DNA of 64,000 nucleotides from Microscilla marina ATCC 23134 (GTDB lineage Bacteria > Bacteroidota > Bacteroidia > Cytophagales > Microscillaceae): NCBI RefSeq assembly GCF_000169175.1, contig NZ_AAWS01000052.1:1-64000 (forward strand), in the 5' to 3' direction. Positions 35,649 through 44,375 of the stretch are shown here, in pieces. The position numbers and the translations under genes are program-made. Each line of letters starts with the position of its first letter. The stretch's first letter is position 1. The notes beneath the pieces were generated by a model. That model was given only the letters and a program-made list of their open reading frames with translations. It had not been told where the DNA came from and searched no databases.

Positions 35649-35677
35649 CCAAGTCTTTAAAAGCCATTTGTTGCTTT

Positions 35678-36880
35678 ATGCTGTGTTTGGTTTCTTTCAA
35701 TGTTTTTGCTGAAACCATTAAGCTCAAAATTACTTATAATGGTGTAGGTGTGGCAGGCCATACTGTAATAGTAGTGGCTGGTGCTGCATCTTTTGGACAA
35801 GGGGTAACAGATGGAGGGGGAAATCTTACAATAAATGCGGGCACTCTGACCTCAAAAGATATTCAGCTTGCAGGTAGAAAAGTGACGCATCATAGTCGAA
35901 AAGAGTGGACAATAGCTGGACTGATAACGCTGGATAATAATAATTTTGTGCACGTCAAAATGGATGAAATTATCAAAAAGCTTATTGATGGAACTGGTAC
36001 CTCTGAAAAACTCATAGCTATTGCTTGGGGGTTGACAGAAGACAGTCCTGAAGCCCAAAAAGAAGCTATCAATGAGACAATCACAGGTGCACTTAACGAC
36101 CCTGATTTTAAGGAAACGAACAAGGAAGTGAATGCTATGTTGGGGATGATGACGAAACGCCCTTCGAGTAAAACTAAACCTGCCAGCAAGCCTGTAAAAG
36201 CTCAAACCTCCACTCAACAAGTTACCAAAAGTGATGATTTTAGCATTGCCAATGATATACAAAGCTTTACCAAGGAATTAGGTGGGATAAGAAAAGATGC
36301 CTTGCTGATGCAACAACAGACCTTGCAAGGGAAAATTTCTCTAAGCGAAAATACGATACGTAAAAGAAATAAACGCTATAAAAAGCTGAAGGAGATAAAA
36401 GATGTAAATCAAGATTTGCTAAGCTTGGCAAAGGTGGAGTTTGAGCAAGCAAAAACCCGCAAGTCTAAATACGAGTTAAATCTAAACTGGGTAAATGCTC
36501 GGCTCAAGGGCAAGGTATCACGAAAAACAAGGCAGTATTATAAAGGAATGCTAAAGAAAACTGATTACTTATTGGATGATTTAAAAGAAGAACGAAAAAA
36601 GTTGTTAGCAAAAAAGAAACCAGAAGAATTTACTCGGTTTGGCTTAAAAAGAAAAATTGCTCAGTTAGGCGTTACACTCAAAAGAAAACAATTTTCACGA
36701 AAAACTACTTTCAGAAGAACGAGAAAAGTAATACTTGACAAAGAAATTGCAGCTATCAAAGTCAGGTTAAAAAAATATAAGACATATTTGGCAGAGCAAA
36801 GAGCCATTGAAGCGACAAAAAAAGCACAAGAAAAGAAAGTTGAGACTAAAACAGGTAAGAAACAAAAGGAGAAAAAATAG
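35678..36880 (+). CDS. Secreted helical protein of unknown function (5' end displaced by MITE)
   Basis: The surviving reading frame gives 400 residues. The first in-frame ATG after the insertion leaves only MLCLVSFNVFA of the former signal peptide, so export is doubtful unless another start is used. Residues ~12-80 form a beta-sandwich-like domain (IKLKITYNGVGVAGHTVIVV, VTDGGGNLTI) similar to carboxypeptidase-regulatory/Ig-like domains. Residues ~85-145 contain a small helical part, then a P/S/K linker. Residues ~190-400 are lysine-rich coiled coil with repeated KRNKRYKKLKE-like blocks. No family recognised. It lies 77 bases after the SigZ-like gene in the same direction when the ancestral start is used. 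Best read as a damaged gene. Confidence 0.65.
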   Translation: MLCLVSFNVFAETIKLKITYNGVGVAGHTVIVVAGAASFGQGVTDGGGNLTINAGTLTSKDIQLAGRKVTHHSRKEWTIAGLITLDNNNFVHVKMDEIIKKLIDGTGTSEKLIAIAWGLTEDSPEAQKEAINETITGALNDPDFKETNKEVNAMLGMMTKRPSSKTKPASKPVKAQTSTQQVTKSDDFSIANDIQSFTKELGGIRKDALLMQQQTLQGKISLSENTIRKRNKRYKKLKEIKDVNQDLLSLAKVEFEQAKTRKSKYELNLNWVNARLKGKVSRKTRQYYKGMLKKTDYLLDDLKEERKKLLAKKKPEEFTRFGLKRKIAQLGVTLKRKQFSRKTTFRRTRKVILDKEIAAIKVRLKKYKTYLAEQRAIEATKKAQEKKVETKTGKKQKEKK

Positions 36881-36930
36881 CAAGTACTGAAGACAAAGGT
36901 CAGTACCAATACAATATATAGTTAAACTTA

Positions 36931-36984
36931 ATGAGTATTCTACAAGTTTCGTTTTGCAAACTTGTGGAATACTTATTCCTTTTG
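36931..36984 (+). terminator. Hairpin terminator after the secreted protein gene
   Basis: GTATTCTACAAGTTT pairs with AAACTTGTGGAATAC (one wobble) around CGTTTTGC, followed by TTATTCCTTTT. Confidence 0.65.
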
Positions 36985-37032
36985 GTTAATACTAAATAAA
37001 ATATTGGTCAAAATTAGATAATACTGTTTTAG

Positions 37033-37721
37033 ATGAGCCTAAATATAAGACAAGCCACCACCCAAGATGTGTTCCTAATCACCGAGTTATTTCGTAATAC
37101 TGTCACTTCTATCAACCGACAAGACTATACAAAAGAAGAAACCCAGGTATGGGCGGAGTCTGCCCACAATATTGCCCGATGGGAGCAAAAAATAGCTACC
37201 CAGTATTTTCTGGTAGCAGAAATAAATGCCCAAATAGTAGGTTTTGCTTCCATCAACCAAGCAGGCAACTACCTTGATTTTTTGTATGTGCACCATCGTT
37301 TCCAGCGACAAAGCATTGCGCAGAAACTTTACAACACACTAGTACAACGGGAACTAAATTCCTAATGATTTATTCAGCGACTTTTGCCCTCTTACTTCAT
37401 CGCCAAAAAGTTAGATAGCTAAGGTTCCGATATGCATCGGAATTCAGAAAGCGAACTCTCCGCCATTTTAACGATTCGTTAGAGAACAAAATCCATCCAA
37501 ATTAATTCATTATTTACTTAATCCCCATTGTACTAGAAAACTACGCTATAGAGCAACAGGCAGGTGAAATTACCTCAAACGTGAGCATTACGGCACGCCC
37601 ATTTTTTTCAAAAAATGGTTTTGAAGTGCTCCAACCGCAACAAAATCTACGTCAACAGGTGGTATTAGTTAATTTTAAAATGCATAAAACATTAAAACCT
37701 GATCTCACAACCAGGCAATAA
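37033..37721 (+). pseudogene. GNAT acetyltransferase gene interrupted by a MITE
   Basis: The 5' part (37033-37342) encodes an acetyltransferase start (IRQATTQDVFLITELF, residue ~5) and its acetyl-CoA core (VAEINAQIVGFASI, FLYVHHRFQRQSIAQKLYNT). The frame is then broken by the element at 37343-37532. After removal of the element and one CTAG, the frame continues exactly as ...YNTLENYAIEQQAG..., through ARPFFSKNGFEVL, a typical GNAT C-terminus, to a stop at 37719-37721. The present ORF stops at 37365 after 110 residues. The restored gene overlaps the 3' end of the convergent LRR-BRCT gene by 30 bases. Confidence 0.88.
37343..37532. mobile_element. CTAG-targeting MITE, copy 1 (190 bp)
   Basis: Begins TACAACGGGAACTAAAT and ends as the near-complement of that (TACAATGGGGATTAAGT read on the minus strand). 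Flanked by CTAG at 37339-37342 and 37533-37536. Nearly identical to 60554-60712 except for a 31-bp length difference in the middle (after GATAGCTA), where this copy has a CCGATATGCATCGG palindrome. No coding capacity. A 4-bp CTAG duplication recalls IS5-type YTAR targets; the parent transposon is not in the window. Confidence 0.88.
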
Positions 37722-39641
37722 AGCCTGGGCTTGACTTTTGGCTTTTTCGTCTTTCTTTATGGGATTACCTTCCAGGTTCAAGGTTTTTAACTGCTTAAGT
37801 TTTGCTATACTTTCGGGCAATTGATTCAATTTATTGTTGCGTAGATTAAGGCGTTTTAGTTTGGTTAACTTGCCAATGTCATCGGGTAGCTTTTCAATTT
37901 TATTAGACGATAAGTCGAGGTTGTCCAGTTCAGGTAAAGCCAATAGTTGCAAAGGAAACTCTTGAATCTTGTTTTTTTTGAGCGATAACACATACAGCTT
38001 TTGTAATTGTGTAAATTCGCCGGGCAAAGTGGATAAACTGTTGTTGTGCAGGTACAAAATTTTAAGGTGGGTATATTTACCAATGCTGTCGCTCAGTAAG
38101 TCAAGTTTGAGCCCGGTAAGCCTGAGCACCGATCCTTTTACCTCTTGTTGGCATACCTCTATAAACGATTTGGGGTAACGCAAACAAAACCGTTTGCCCC
38201 GATTAGTAATTTGAAAAAAACGAATACCCAATTCGTTGGCGTCAATGTCAGGGTGTGCACAAATGTTTTCCAGGTAAGTACTGATGGCGTCTTCGCTGGG
38301 GTCGTTGTAGTAGTTTTTGGCGTTGGTTTTCAGGTGGATAAACAAGTTAGAACTCAGGTGTTTTTCCAGTACCTTTTCAGTTTGATTTTTAATTTTTAGG
38401 TTGCGGTTCCATAAATACAGCAACAATAAATCATAAAAAAAAGAAGGGTGTATTCCACCTCCCATAGCCATTTCGAGCCCCAGTTCCTGGTTGTTTTCTT
38501 CGTGGCTTTGCAGCAAATCCGCCAGATTTTTAGCCATTTGCAAAGTAGCTGCATCGTTTTTAGCAAGGTAATGATCTTCAATTGTATGCAAGAAGTCTTT
38601 CAAACGTCCCTGTGCCACTATCGGAATACCCATCTCCAGGGCTTTATTGAGTTTTTTCTTGGGGTTTTCGCCCACTACTAGGTGTGTTGTACTTTTTTTG
38701 AGACGCTCATCTATTACAATATTGGTGTTTTGCAGTTGCTCTTCTAGCTGTTTGGTGTCAAACCCATTAAACTTACCTGCCAAATGGATGTGCATTTGGT
38801 GGGGGTTAGGGTTGATAAAAGGGTTGGGGGCTTTCTCAAGCAAATAAGACAAAGCATTGAGGCGAATTACCTGATTTGGAGAGTTTAATCCCTCTAAAAA
38901 CTCTTCATAGGATGCCAGTTTTTCTGCTTCGTCAGTCACCCCCATAAAAATCTGAAAATACAGTTTACGTTGTTTTTCTGTATAGTTCCTATGTTGAAAC
39001 TGCTTAAGCAAAGCCCCAATCGTTTTTTGTTTTTGCCCGAGGTTGTTATAAAAAGGGTTAGAGCCCAAGTGTAGCTTGCTTACATTGAGCAGAGCAAACT
39101 CCCCAGGTAAACCCTGAATGTTGTTGTTGGTAAGTATGAGGCTCTGGAGTTTACTCAGTTGTCCAATACTGGGTGGTACGTGTTCTATTTGGTTGTTTTC
39201 CAGGTTCAAGGTTTCCAGCTGTTCCAGTTTATGAATGTTGGCAGGAAAAGCCTTAAGTTTGCAGTTGTGTAGAAAAAGTTCCCGAAGGCGTACCAGGTTT
39301 TGTGCATTGTGGGGCAGGCGGCTAATAGGATTGTACGACAAGTTAAGTGACTGCAACGAGGTAATGTCAAATATAAACTCTGGTACTTTTGCCGAGCGGG
39401 TGTGCATTAAACTCAACGTATGCAGTTTTGACAAACTCTGGAGGTTTTCGGGAAGGTTTTTAAAAGGATGGTGGTGCAAGTGCAATACCTCAAGGTTTTT
39501 TAATTGGGCAATTTCTTCCAGTGGTAGGTCTTTCTGGTAGCGTAGTATAAGCTCTGTTACCTGTAAGGGGTTTTTAAGGGCTTGTTCCAGGTTATAAAAC
39601 TGTTGTTTTGTCATAGTTGTTTGCGTGCCAACTCCATTCAA
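37692..39641 (-). CDS. LRR-BRCT-LRR protein
   Basis: A 649-residue cytoplasmic protein (no signal peptide). Leucine-rich repeats of ~23 residues in the PIRL-like LxxLxLxxNxLxxLPxxIxxL pattern occupy ~30-200. Residues ~284-350 read as a BRCT domain (HLAGKFNGFDTKQLEEQL, STTHLVVGENPKKKLNKALE, IPIVAQGRLKDFL). A helical region runs to ~480, and a second LRR array fills ~505-640 (KLKRLNLRNNKLNQLPESIA). BRCT domains bind phosphopeptides or DNA ends; LRRs bind proteins. The combination is unusual in bacteria, and function is not inferable. ATG at 39614 (TKQQFYNLEQ follows) is an equally good start. A second LRR gene lies beyond dtd on the opposite strand. Confidence 0.85.
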   Translation of the reverse strand: MNGVGTQTTMTKQQFYNLEQALKNPLQVTELILRYQKDLPLEEIAQLKNLEVLHLHHHPFKNLPENLQSLSKLHTLSLMHTRSAKVPEFIFDITSLQSLNLSYNPISRLPHNAQNLVRLRELFLHNCKLKAFPANIHKLEQLETLNLENNQIEHVPPSIGQLSKLQSLILTNNNIQGLPGEFALLNVSKLHLGSNPFYNNLGQKQKTIGALLKQFQHRNYTEKQRKLYFQIFMGVTDEAEKLASYEEFLEGLNSPNQVIRLNALSYLLEKAPNPFINPNPHQMHIHLAGKFNGFDTKQLEEQLQNTNIVIDERLKKSTTHLVVGENPKKKLNKALEMGIPIVAQGRLKDFLHTIEDHYLAKNDAATLQMAKNLADLLQSHEENNQELGLEMAMGGGIHPSFFYDLLLLYLWNRNLKIKNQTEKVLEKHLSSNLFIHLKTNAKNYYNDPSEDAISTYLENICAHPDIDANELGIRFFQITNRGKRFCLRYPKSFIEVCQQEVKGSVLRLTGLKLDLLSDSIGKYTHLKILYLHNNSLSTLPGEFTQLQKLYVLSLKKNKIQEFPLQLLALPELDNLDLSSNKIEKLPDDIGKLTKLKRLNLRNNKLNQLPESIAKLKQLKTLNLEGNPIKKDEKAKSQAQALLPGCEIRF

Positions 39642-39703
39642 AAGTAAGAGGTGAAACAGTTAGAGTTTTTTGATAAAATATCAACAAATACCGTGACAAA
39701 CAA

Positions 39704-40156
39704 TTACTGTTTATTTTTGGTATCAATCATAATCGTTACTGGTCCGTCGTTCAACAACCTTACCTTCATATCAGCCCCAAACTCTCCAGTGGCTATAGGT
39801 TTGCCTAGTTGCTTTTCCATTATTTTTATAAAGTGTTCGTATATAGGTATGGCCACATCGGGCTTGGCTGCCTTTATATAAGAGGGGCGGTTGCCTTTTT
39901 TAGTACTGGCGTGTAAGGTAAACTGGCTAATGAGTAAAATATCTCCGGCTACATCGTTCAAAGATAAATTCATTTTTCCTTCTTCGTCGCCAAAAATCCT
40001 TAAATTGATAATCTTTTTTACAAGCCATTCAATATCCTCCTCATTATCTTCGCTTGCAATGCCCAACAATACCAACAGTCCTTGGTTTATTGCTCCTTTT
40101 ACTTGTTGGTCTATAGTGACTGAGGCCTCCGTTACCCGTTGAATGACTGCTATCAT
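39704..40156 (-). CDS. dtd: D-aminoacyl-tRNA deacylase
   Basis: A 150-residue enzyme, the usual DTD length, that hydrolyses D-amino acids mischarged onto tRNA. It begins with the conserved MIAVIQRVTEASV and has SQFTLHASTKKGNRPSY (residues ~76-92), which includes the SQFTL catalytic-site motif, and the second signature NDGPVT near the C-terminus that supplies the cross-subunit Gly-cisPro-type contact together with GNRPSY. It stands 62 bases from the LRR-BRCT gene, same strand, so possibly co-transcribed with it. Confidence 0.93.
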   Translation of the reverse strand: MIAVIQRVTEASVTIDQQVKGAINQGLLVLLGIASEDNEEDIEWLVKKIINLRIFGDEEGKMNLSLNDVAGDILLISQFTLHASTKKGNRPSYIKAAKPDVAIPIYEHFIKIMEKQLGKPIATGEFGADMKVRLLNDGPVTIMIDTKNKQ

Positions 40157-40253
40157 GTGTTTATTTTAGTTTTGCTTCAAAATCAAATTTATATATACTC
40201 ACACACATTTACAATGAAATTCACCTGTTTGACTCACCACAAATTGTCGAGAA

Positions 40254-41513
40254 ATGACCATCACTACCCAAACTAAACAGAATTTTTTACAATTACTTCG
40301 CTCTACACAAGAGGAAAATGTGGCTTTGGCTCTGCAAATGGCTCAAAACAATGCCCAACTTCAGGTACTCGTTCCCAATTACTTGCCTTTGGTTCAATGC
40401 TTCATCGATAGAGACGCTACTCAAGCTGAGGCAAGTCATATTGCCCGGTTCAATCATACTATTTTAGAGTTTACTGACCATCCTGCAGTACAAATACCTA
40501 AAGAAATAGCCTTGTTCCAACACGTTGAAGAGTTGATTCTGTATGATAACCTGCTGACTTGCCTGCCAATGGAAATGAGCCAACTTACCCATCTCAAAAA
40601 ACTTAATTTATTTCATAACCCCTTCAAAGAGTTTCCCTGCGTGGTTTGTCAAATCCCACAATTGGAATGGCTTTATATAAGCAGTAAAGAAATTTCCAGT
40701 TTGCCACCCGCCATTGCTCAAATGCGGGCTTTGCGTTGGTTTTCGATAGTTAATACCCAGGTATCAGGTTTGCCACCTGAGCTATTTCAATTACACCAAC
40801 TCCAGGAATTATTGTTGAGTAATAATAAAATTGAAGTATTGCCTGATGCTATTGGGCAACTTACTGGTTTAAAAAGGTTGGTACTGGCTGACAATCCTCT
40901 GACCCATATTTCTGACGAAATAGGCAAGCTTAATAACTTAGAGTACCTAAACCTGGAAAATACTCAAGTTGATTTGCCTCCCACTTTGGCACAACTTGAT
41001 AGGTTAGAAATATTAGATTTATCTCAAAATTGTTTTACTGAACTACCTTGGCAAGTGTCAGAACTATCAGGTTTACGCTTGCTTATTTTAGGACGAAATA
41101 AGCTGACCCAACTGCCTGCTACAATCAACAAATTACAAGGCTTGCAGGAGCTTTATCTAAATATGAATGACCTTACTTTTTTGCCTGACAGTATAGGTGA
41201 CTTAGTCAATTTAAAGGTGTTGTTTGTACCTGGTAATAAACTTACTACTTTTCCCAAGTCATTTAAAAACCTTCAGCAGCTCGAAATACTACAACTGGAT
41301 AGCAACCAGTTGGCATGCATTCCACAAGAAATTTTTATGCTGCAAAACCTTAAAGATTTAATTATCCGTGACAACCAACTCGTGCATATTCCTGAAGAAA
41401 TAAAACAGCTAAAGAAACTGGAATCCTTATATTTAGAAAAAAATAATTTGCCCACAGAGGTTATCCTGCAAGTAAGGCAATGGTTGCCAAACTGTGCCAT
41501 ACACGTTAATTGA
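40254..41513 (+). CDS. Leucine-rich repeat protein
   Basis: A 419-residue cytoplasmic protein. Residues ~1-75 are helical. About thirteen LRRs of ~23 residues follow (e.g. LKRLVLADNPLTHISDEIGK; LQELYLNMNDLTFLPDSIGD), of the same PIRL-like class as the neighbouring LRR-BRCT protein. The last repeat ends four residues before a short cap (VRQWLPNCAIHVN). The cap PNCAIHV parallels the PGCEIRF end of the LRR-BRCT protein, suggesting common ancestry. No effector domain. The following membrane protein gene begins 8 bases later. Confidence 0.88.
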   Translation: MTITTQTKQNFLQLLRSTQEENVALALQMAQNNAQLQVLVPNYLPLVQCFIDRDATQAEASHIARFNHTILEFTDHPAVQIPKEIALFQHVEELILYDNLLTCLPMEMSQLTHLKKLNLFHNPFKEFPCVVCQIPQLEWLYISSKEISSLPPAIAQMRALRWFSIVNTQVSGLPPELFQLHQLQELLLSNNKIEVLPDAIGQLTGLKRLVLADNPLTHISDEIGKLNNLEYLNLENTQVDLPPTLAQLDRLEILDLSQNCFTELPWQVSELSGLRLLILGRNKLTQLPATINKLQGLQELYLNMNDLTFLPDSIGDLVNLKVLFVPGNKLTTFPKSFKNLQQLEILQLDSNQLACIPQEIFMLQNLKDLIIRDNQLVHIPEEIKQLKKLESLYLEKNNLPTEVILQVRQWLPNCAIHVN

Positions 41514-41521
41514 TAAATCAA

Positions 41522-42754
41522 ATGCCACAAAAAGTTTTTTTGCATATAGCCTTTAGTTGTACAACTGTCTTGGTGTTGTGGTACACCACAAATAGGCAAC
41601 CTTCGGTACCTTATGATACTTGTGTACTTTGCGATGGCAAGCAATACCTAGCGGCTTATGATTATTTTAAGGACAATACAAATACCTACCGTGTCAAGTT
41701 TCCTTTTCATAGCCGGGTGGCAGTACCTTGGTTAGCAGCTCAGCTCCCTACCAATAACGCCCGACAAGCTTTTACCTGGTTGCATTGGGGGGTTACTTTG
41801 TTGGCGATACATCTTCTACTTTTTTGCTGGCAAGCAATGAGCTTGCCCAGACATTTGCAAGTGATAGGAGGGAGTTGGTTACTTTTTCACTGGACAGGCA
41901 TTGTACGGTTCAATGTATATGACTTTGCTACAGTAGATGTACCAATTTACCTATTGCATAGTTTGTTGTTACTGGTATTTATTCGTCCCCGTTGGCTATG
42001 GCTACTGGTACCTGTTACTCCTGTGGCAGTGGCTCAGAAAGAGTCTTGGCTTGCCTTGATCATCGTATGGGCATTATATGAACTTATTCAACAGCGATTT
42101 TTTTCCGCAAAACCAACTTATAAGCAGTTTTGGTGGTTGGGCACGGTTGTGCTGCTAGGCTTGGTTACCAAGGTTTTGCTCAATCATTGGTTTACTCCAG
42201 CGGGAGGGGAGGGTAAAAATTCGCTCATTACCTTGTTATTTTTTTTGCGCGAAACCCTACAAAACCCGCTAGACCTATTGCGTTGGGTAGTAGCCATGTT
42301 TGTAGGCTTTGGTGGTTGGTGGTTGCTTGCCTGGCAAAATGTAGCAAAACCTCCTGAAAAACTGAGGATACTACCTGTATTGATTGTATTCAGTGCTTTA
42401 CATTTGTTGCTAGGAATACTGGCAGGGCGTGATATGACCCGTATTATATTTTTGGGTTATCCTTTTATCATGACACTGGTGCTCTGGCGTATTCAAGCTG
42501 AAAGCAAGTGGGTACTGGTAATGGTGGCAATCCTAAGTTTACCAATTATCCGGGTTTTTTCGCTTATCCCCCTTCAAACTAGCCAAAACGAAGCCTTCAA
42601 GACTTGGTTTCCCGAATATGCTGACTTGGGTATAGTAGCTGCGTGGGCAGCCTATATGGTGTTTAGTTATTGGCTCATTGCCCAAAGTCGGCGTTGGTGG
42701 CCTTTTTTACTCAGGCATTGGCAAAAAAATGAACCGAAAGGTGGGAAGGATTGA
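41522..42754 (+). CDS. Polytopic membrane protein of unknown function
   Basis: The ATG at 41522 is preferred to an upstream TTG at 41510 that overlaps the LRR stop; product is 410 residues. About nine to ten membrane helices are visible (e.g. LHWGVTLLAIHLLLFCW, LHSLLLLVFI, FWWLGTVVLLGLVTKVLL, WVLVMVAILSLPIIRVF). A soluble loop after the first helix (~25-65) has two close cysteines (DTCVLCDG). The aromatic-rich layout with acidic loop residues recalls GT-C-type glycosyltransferases or EpsG-like polymerases, and nucleotide-sugar genes lie downstream, but no diagnostic motif was found. Confidence 0.75.
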   Translation: MPQKVFLHIAFSCTTVLVLWYTTNRQPSVPYDTCVLCDGKQYLAAYDYFKDNTNTYRVKFPFHSRVAVPWLAAQLPTNNARQAFTWLHWGVTLLAIHLLLFCWQAMSLPRHLQVIGGSWLLFHWTGIVRFNVYDFATVDVPIYLLHSLLLLVFIRPRWLWLLVPVTPVAVAQKESWLALIIVWALYELIQQRFFSAKPTYKQFWWLGTVVLLGLVTKVLLNHWFTPAGGEGKNSLITLLFFLRETLQNPLDLLRWVVAMFVGFGGWWLLAWQNVAKPPEKLRILPVLIVFSALHLLLGILAGRDMTRIIFLGYPFIMTLVLWRIQAESKWVLVMVAILSLPIIRVFSLIPLQTSQNEAFKTWFPEYADLGIVAAWAAYMVFSYWLIAQSRRWWPFLLRHWQKNEPKGGKD

Positions 42755-42819
42755 TAGGAGGAAACTGGTCACATTTGGCAGTATCAGTCTGTTTAAAAGT
42801 ATTTACTATCAAAAGCAAC

Positions 42820-43245
42820 TTACTTCACTACTCCTAATTGTGCCAGCTCTTCTGGAGTAACTGTAGGAGGAAAGCCCTGTGTCTTAATCTTGTTCACCAC
42901 AAAATCGGCTACTTTTTGGGCTTGAGCTTTGGTGTCAAATCCCTTGATGCCTGGTAAACTCGGTTTGTGTGTTTGACGGATACGTTGTGTTTTACCGTTC
43001 ACTGTTGCCGTTATTTCGTAGCCAAAAGTGCCCTCTTCACTATCAATTATCTTGGTCTCAAACAATGCTTTGGAATAAGGATTTACAGGAGGTGTGTTAC
43101 CCTGAGGTTTATTTGGTTTTGAGGGTTGATCAATAGTAGAATGGTTACTCGAATCTTTTTGATTACCTGAACCCTTAGAGTCTGAAGGCTTACAAGCTCC
43201 CACCATCCAAAGTAACAATAGGCAAAATAAAGAAAATTGTTTCAT
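42820..43245 (-). CDS. DUF4907 lipoprotein
   Basis: The ATG at 43245 starts a lipoprotein signal (MKQFSLFCLLLLWMVGAC), so it is chosen over the upstream frame start at 43284: 141 residues. Cys18 is the probable acylation site. A serine/asparagine/proline-rich spacer (~20-60) leads to a DUF4907 domain (~65-140): FETKIIDSEEGTFGYEI, PSLPGIKGFDTKAQAQKVAD, GFPPTVTPEELAQLGV. These are small Bacteroidota lipoproteins of unknown role. It converges on the membrane protein gene. Confidence 0.82.
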   Translation of the reverse strand: MKQFSLFCLLLLWMVGACKPSDSKGSGNQKDSSNHSTIDQPSKPNKPQGNTPPVNPYSKALFETKIIDSEEGTFGYEITATVNGKTQRIRQTHKPSLPGIKGFDTKAQAQKVADFVVNKIKTQGFPPTVTPEELAQLGVVK

Positions 43246-43265
43246 CTTGATGTTGAATTGATGAT

Positions 43266-43300
43266 AAAAGTAGGCAACGAGCAATCAACCCGTTGCCTTT
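43266..43300 (-). terminator. Terminator after galE
   Basis: On the minus strand AGGCAACG pairs with CGTTGCCT around an 11-base loop, followed by ACTTTTATC, 10 bases past the galE stop at 43308. Confidence 0.6.
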
Positions 43301-43307
43301 AGGTATT

Positions 43308-44363
43308 TTAGGCTTTATCTAAAGCCAGGCTTTCCAGGTTCTTTTGCCAGTTCCAGGCGTCTCGTAGCCCTTCTTCTATGTCTCTTTGGGCTACCCAACC
43401 CAATTGTTGCTGGGCTTTGTCTACCGAGGCATAAATTTGTTCAATATCTCCTGAACGGCGTTCGCCTAATAAATAATTGAGTGATAAACCACTTACCTGC
43501 TCAAAAGTTTTTACCAACTCCATGACCGAGTGCCCCTTGCCAGTACCAATATTAAAAGCTTCACAAAGCCCTTTCTTGTCAGCAACATTGGCCGCAAATC
43601 GCAAAGCCTTTACGTGAGCATCTGCCAGGTCGAGCACATGTATATAGTCACGTATACAAGTACCATCAGGGGTATTGTAGTCGTTGCCAAACACTGTAAG
43701 TTGTGGGCGTATGCCAGCGGCAGTTTGTGTAATAAAAGGTACTAAATTGCCTGGTACACCCAGTGGGAGTTCTCCAATTTGTCCGCTGGGGTGTGCCCCA
43801 ATAGGGTTGAAATACCGCAATAATACTGCATTCATTGCCGATTGCTCAGGGTTAAGAACATTGCTGGCAACTGTGTCTTTGATAATTTCTTCACACACTT
43901 GTTTGGTATTGCCATAAGGCGAAGCCGCAGGTACTACCGCCGCCGTTTCTGTAACAGGAAGCGTAGCTGGTTGCCCGTATACAGTACAAGATGATGAAAA
44001 AACCAAACTGCTTACCTTGTGCCTCAGCATAGGGTCTAGCAAGTTGATAAGTGATCCAAGGTTATTTCTATAATATTTCAAAGGGTTTGCTACCGACTCG
44101 CCCACTGCTTTGTGCGCAGCAAAGTGGATGACCCCCTGAATATTGCCTTCTTGCATAAACACCTGGTCAAGGGCTTGTGCATCGTTGCAATCTACATTAT
44201 AAAAAGAAGGTTTCGTTCCCGTTATTTTCTCTAATGCCTCAAGGATGTAAGGTGATGAGTTATCAAAGTTGTCTACAATCACAGGATTGAGCCCCTCCTT
44301 TACTAATGAAATAACCGTATGTGAGCCAATAAAGCCCGTGCCTCCTGTTATTAAAACTTTCAT
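43308..44363 (-). CDS. galE: UDP-glucose 4-epimerase
   Basis: A 351-residue extended short-chain dehydrogenase interconverting UDP-glucose and UDP-galactose. N-terminal NAD motif GGTGFIGSH (7-15), SSSCTVYG (123-130) and catalytic Tyr150/Lys154 in SPYGNTK are present, as are the C-terminal NIGTGKGHSV and LGERRSGDIEQIYA sugar-nucleotide motifs. It starts 12 bases after the UDP-xylose synthase gene, so the two are co-transcribed. Context with UDP-glucose dehydrogenase points to surface polysaccharide precursor supply. Confidence 0.92.
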   Translation of the reverse strand: MKVLITGGTGFIGSHTVISLVKEGLNPVIVDNFDNSSPYILEALEKITGTKPSFYNVDCNDAQALDQVFMQEGNIQGVIHFAAHKAVGESVANPLKYYRNNLGSLINLLDPMLRHKVSSLVFSSSCTVYGQPATLPVTETAAVVPAASPYGNTKQVCEEIIKDTVASNVLNPEQSAMNAVLLRYFNPIGAHPSGQIGELPLGVPGNLVPFITQTAAGIRPQLTVFGNDYNTPDGTCIRDYIHVLDLADAHVKALRFAANVADKKGLCEAFNIGTGKGHSVMELVKTFEQVSGLSLNYLLGERRSGDIEQIYASVDKAQQQLGWVAQRDIEEGLRDAWNWQKNLESLALDKA

Positions 44364-44375
44364 TAGTGCATGTGG

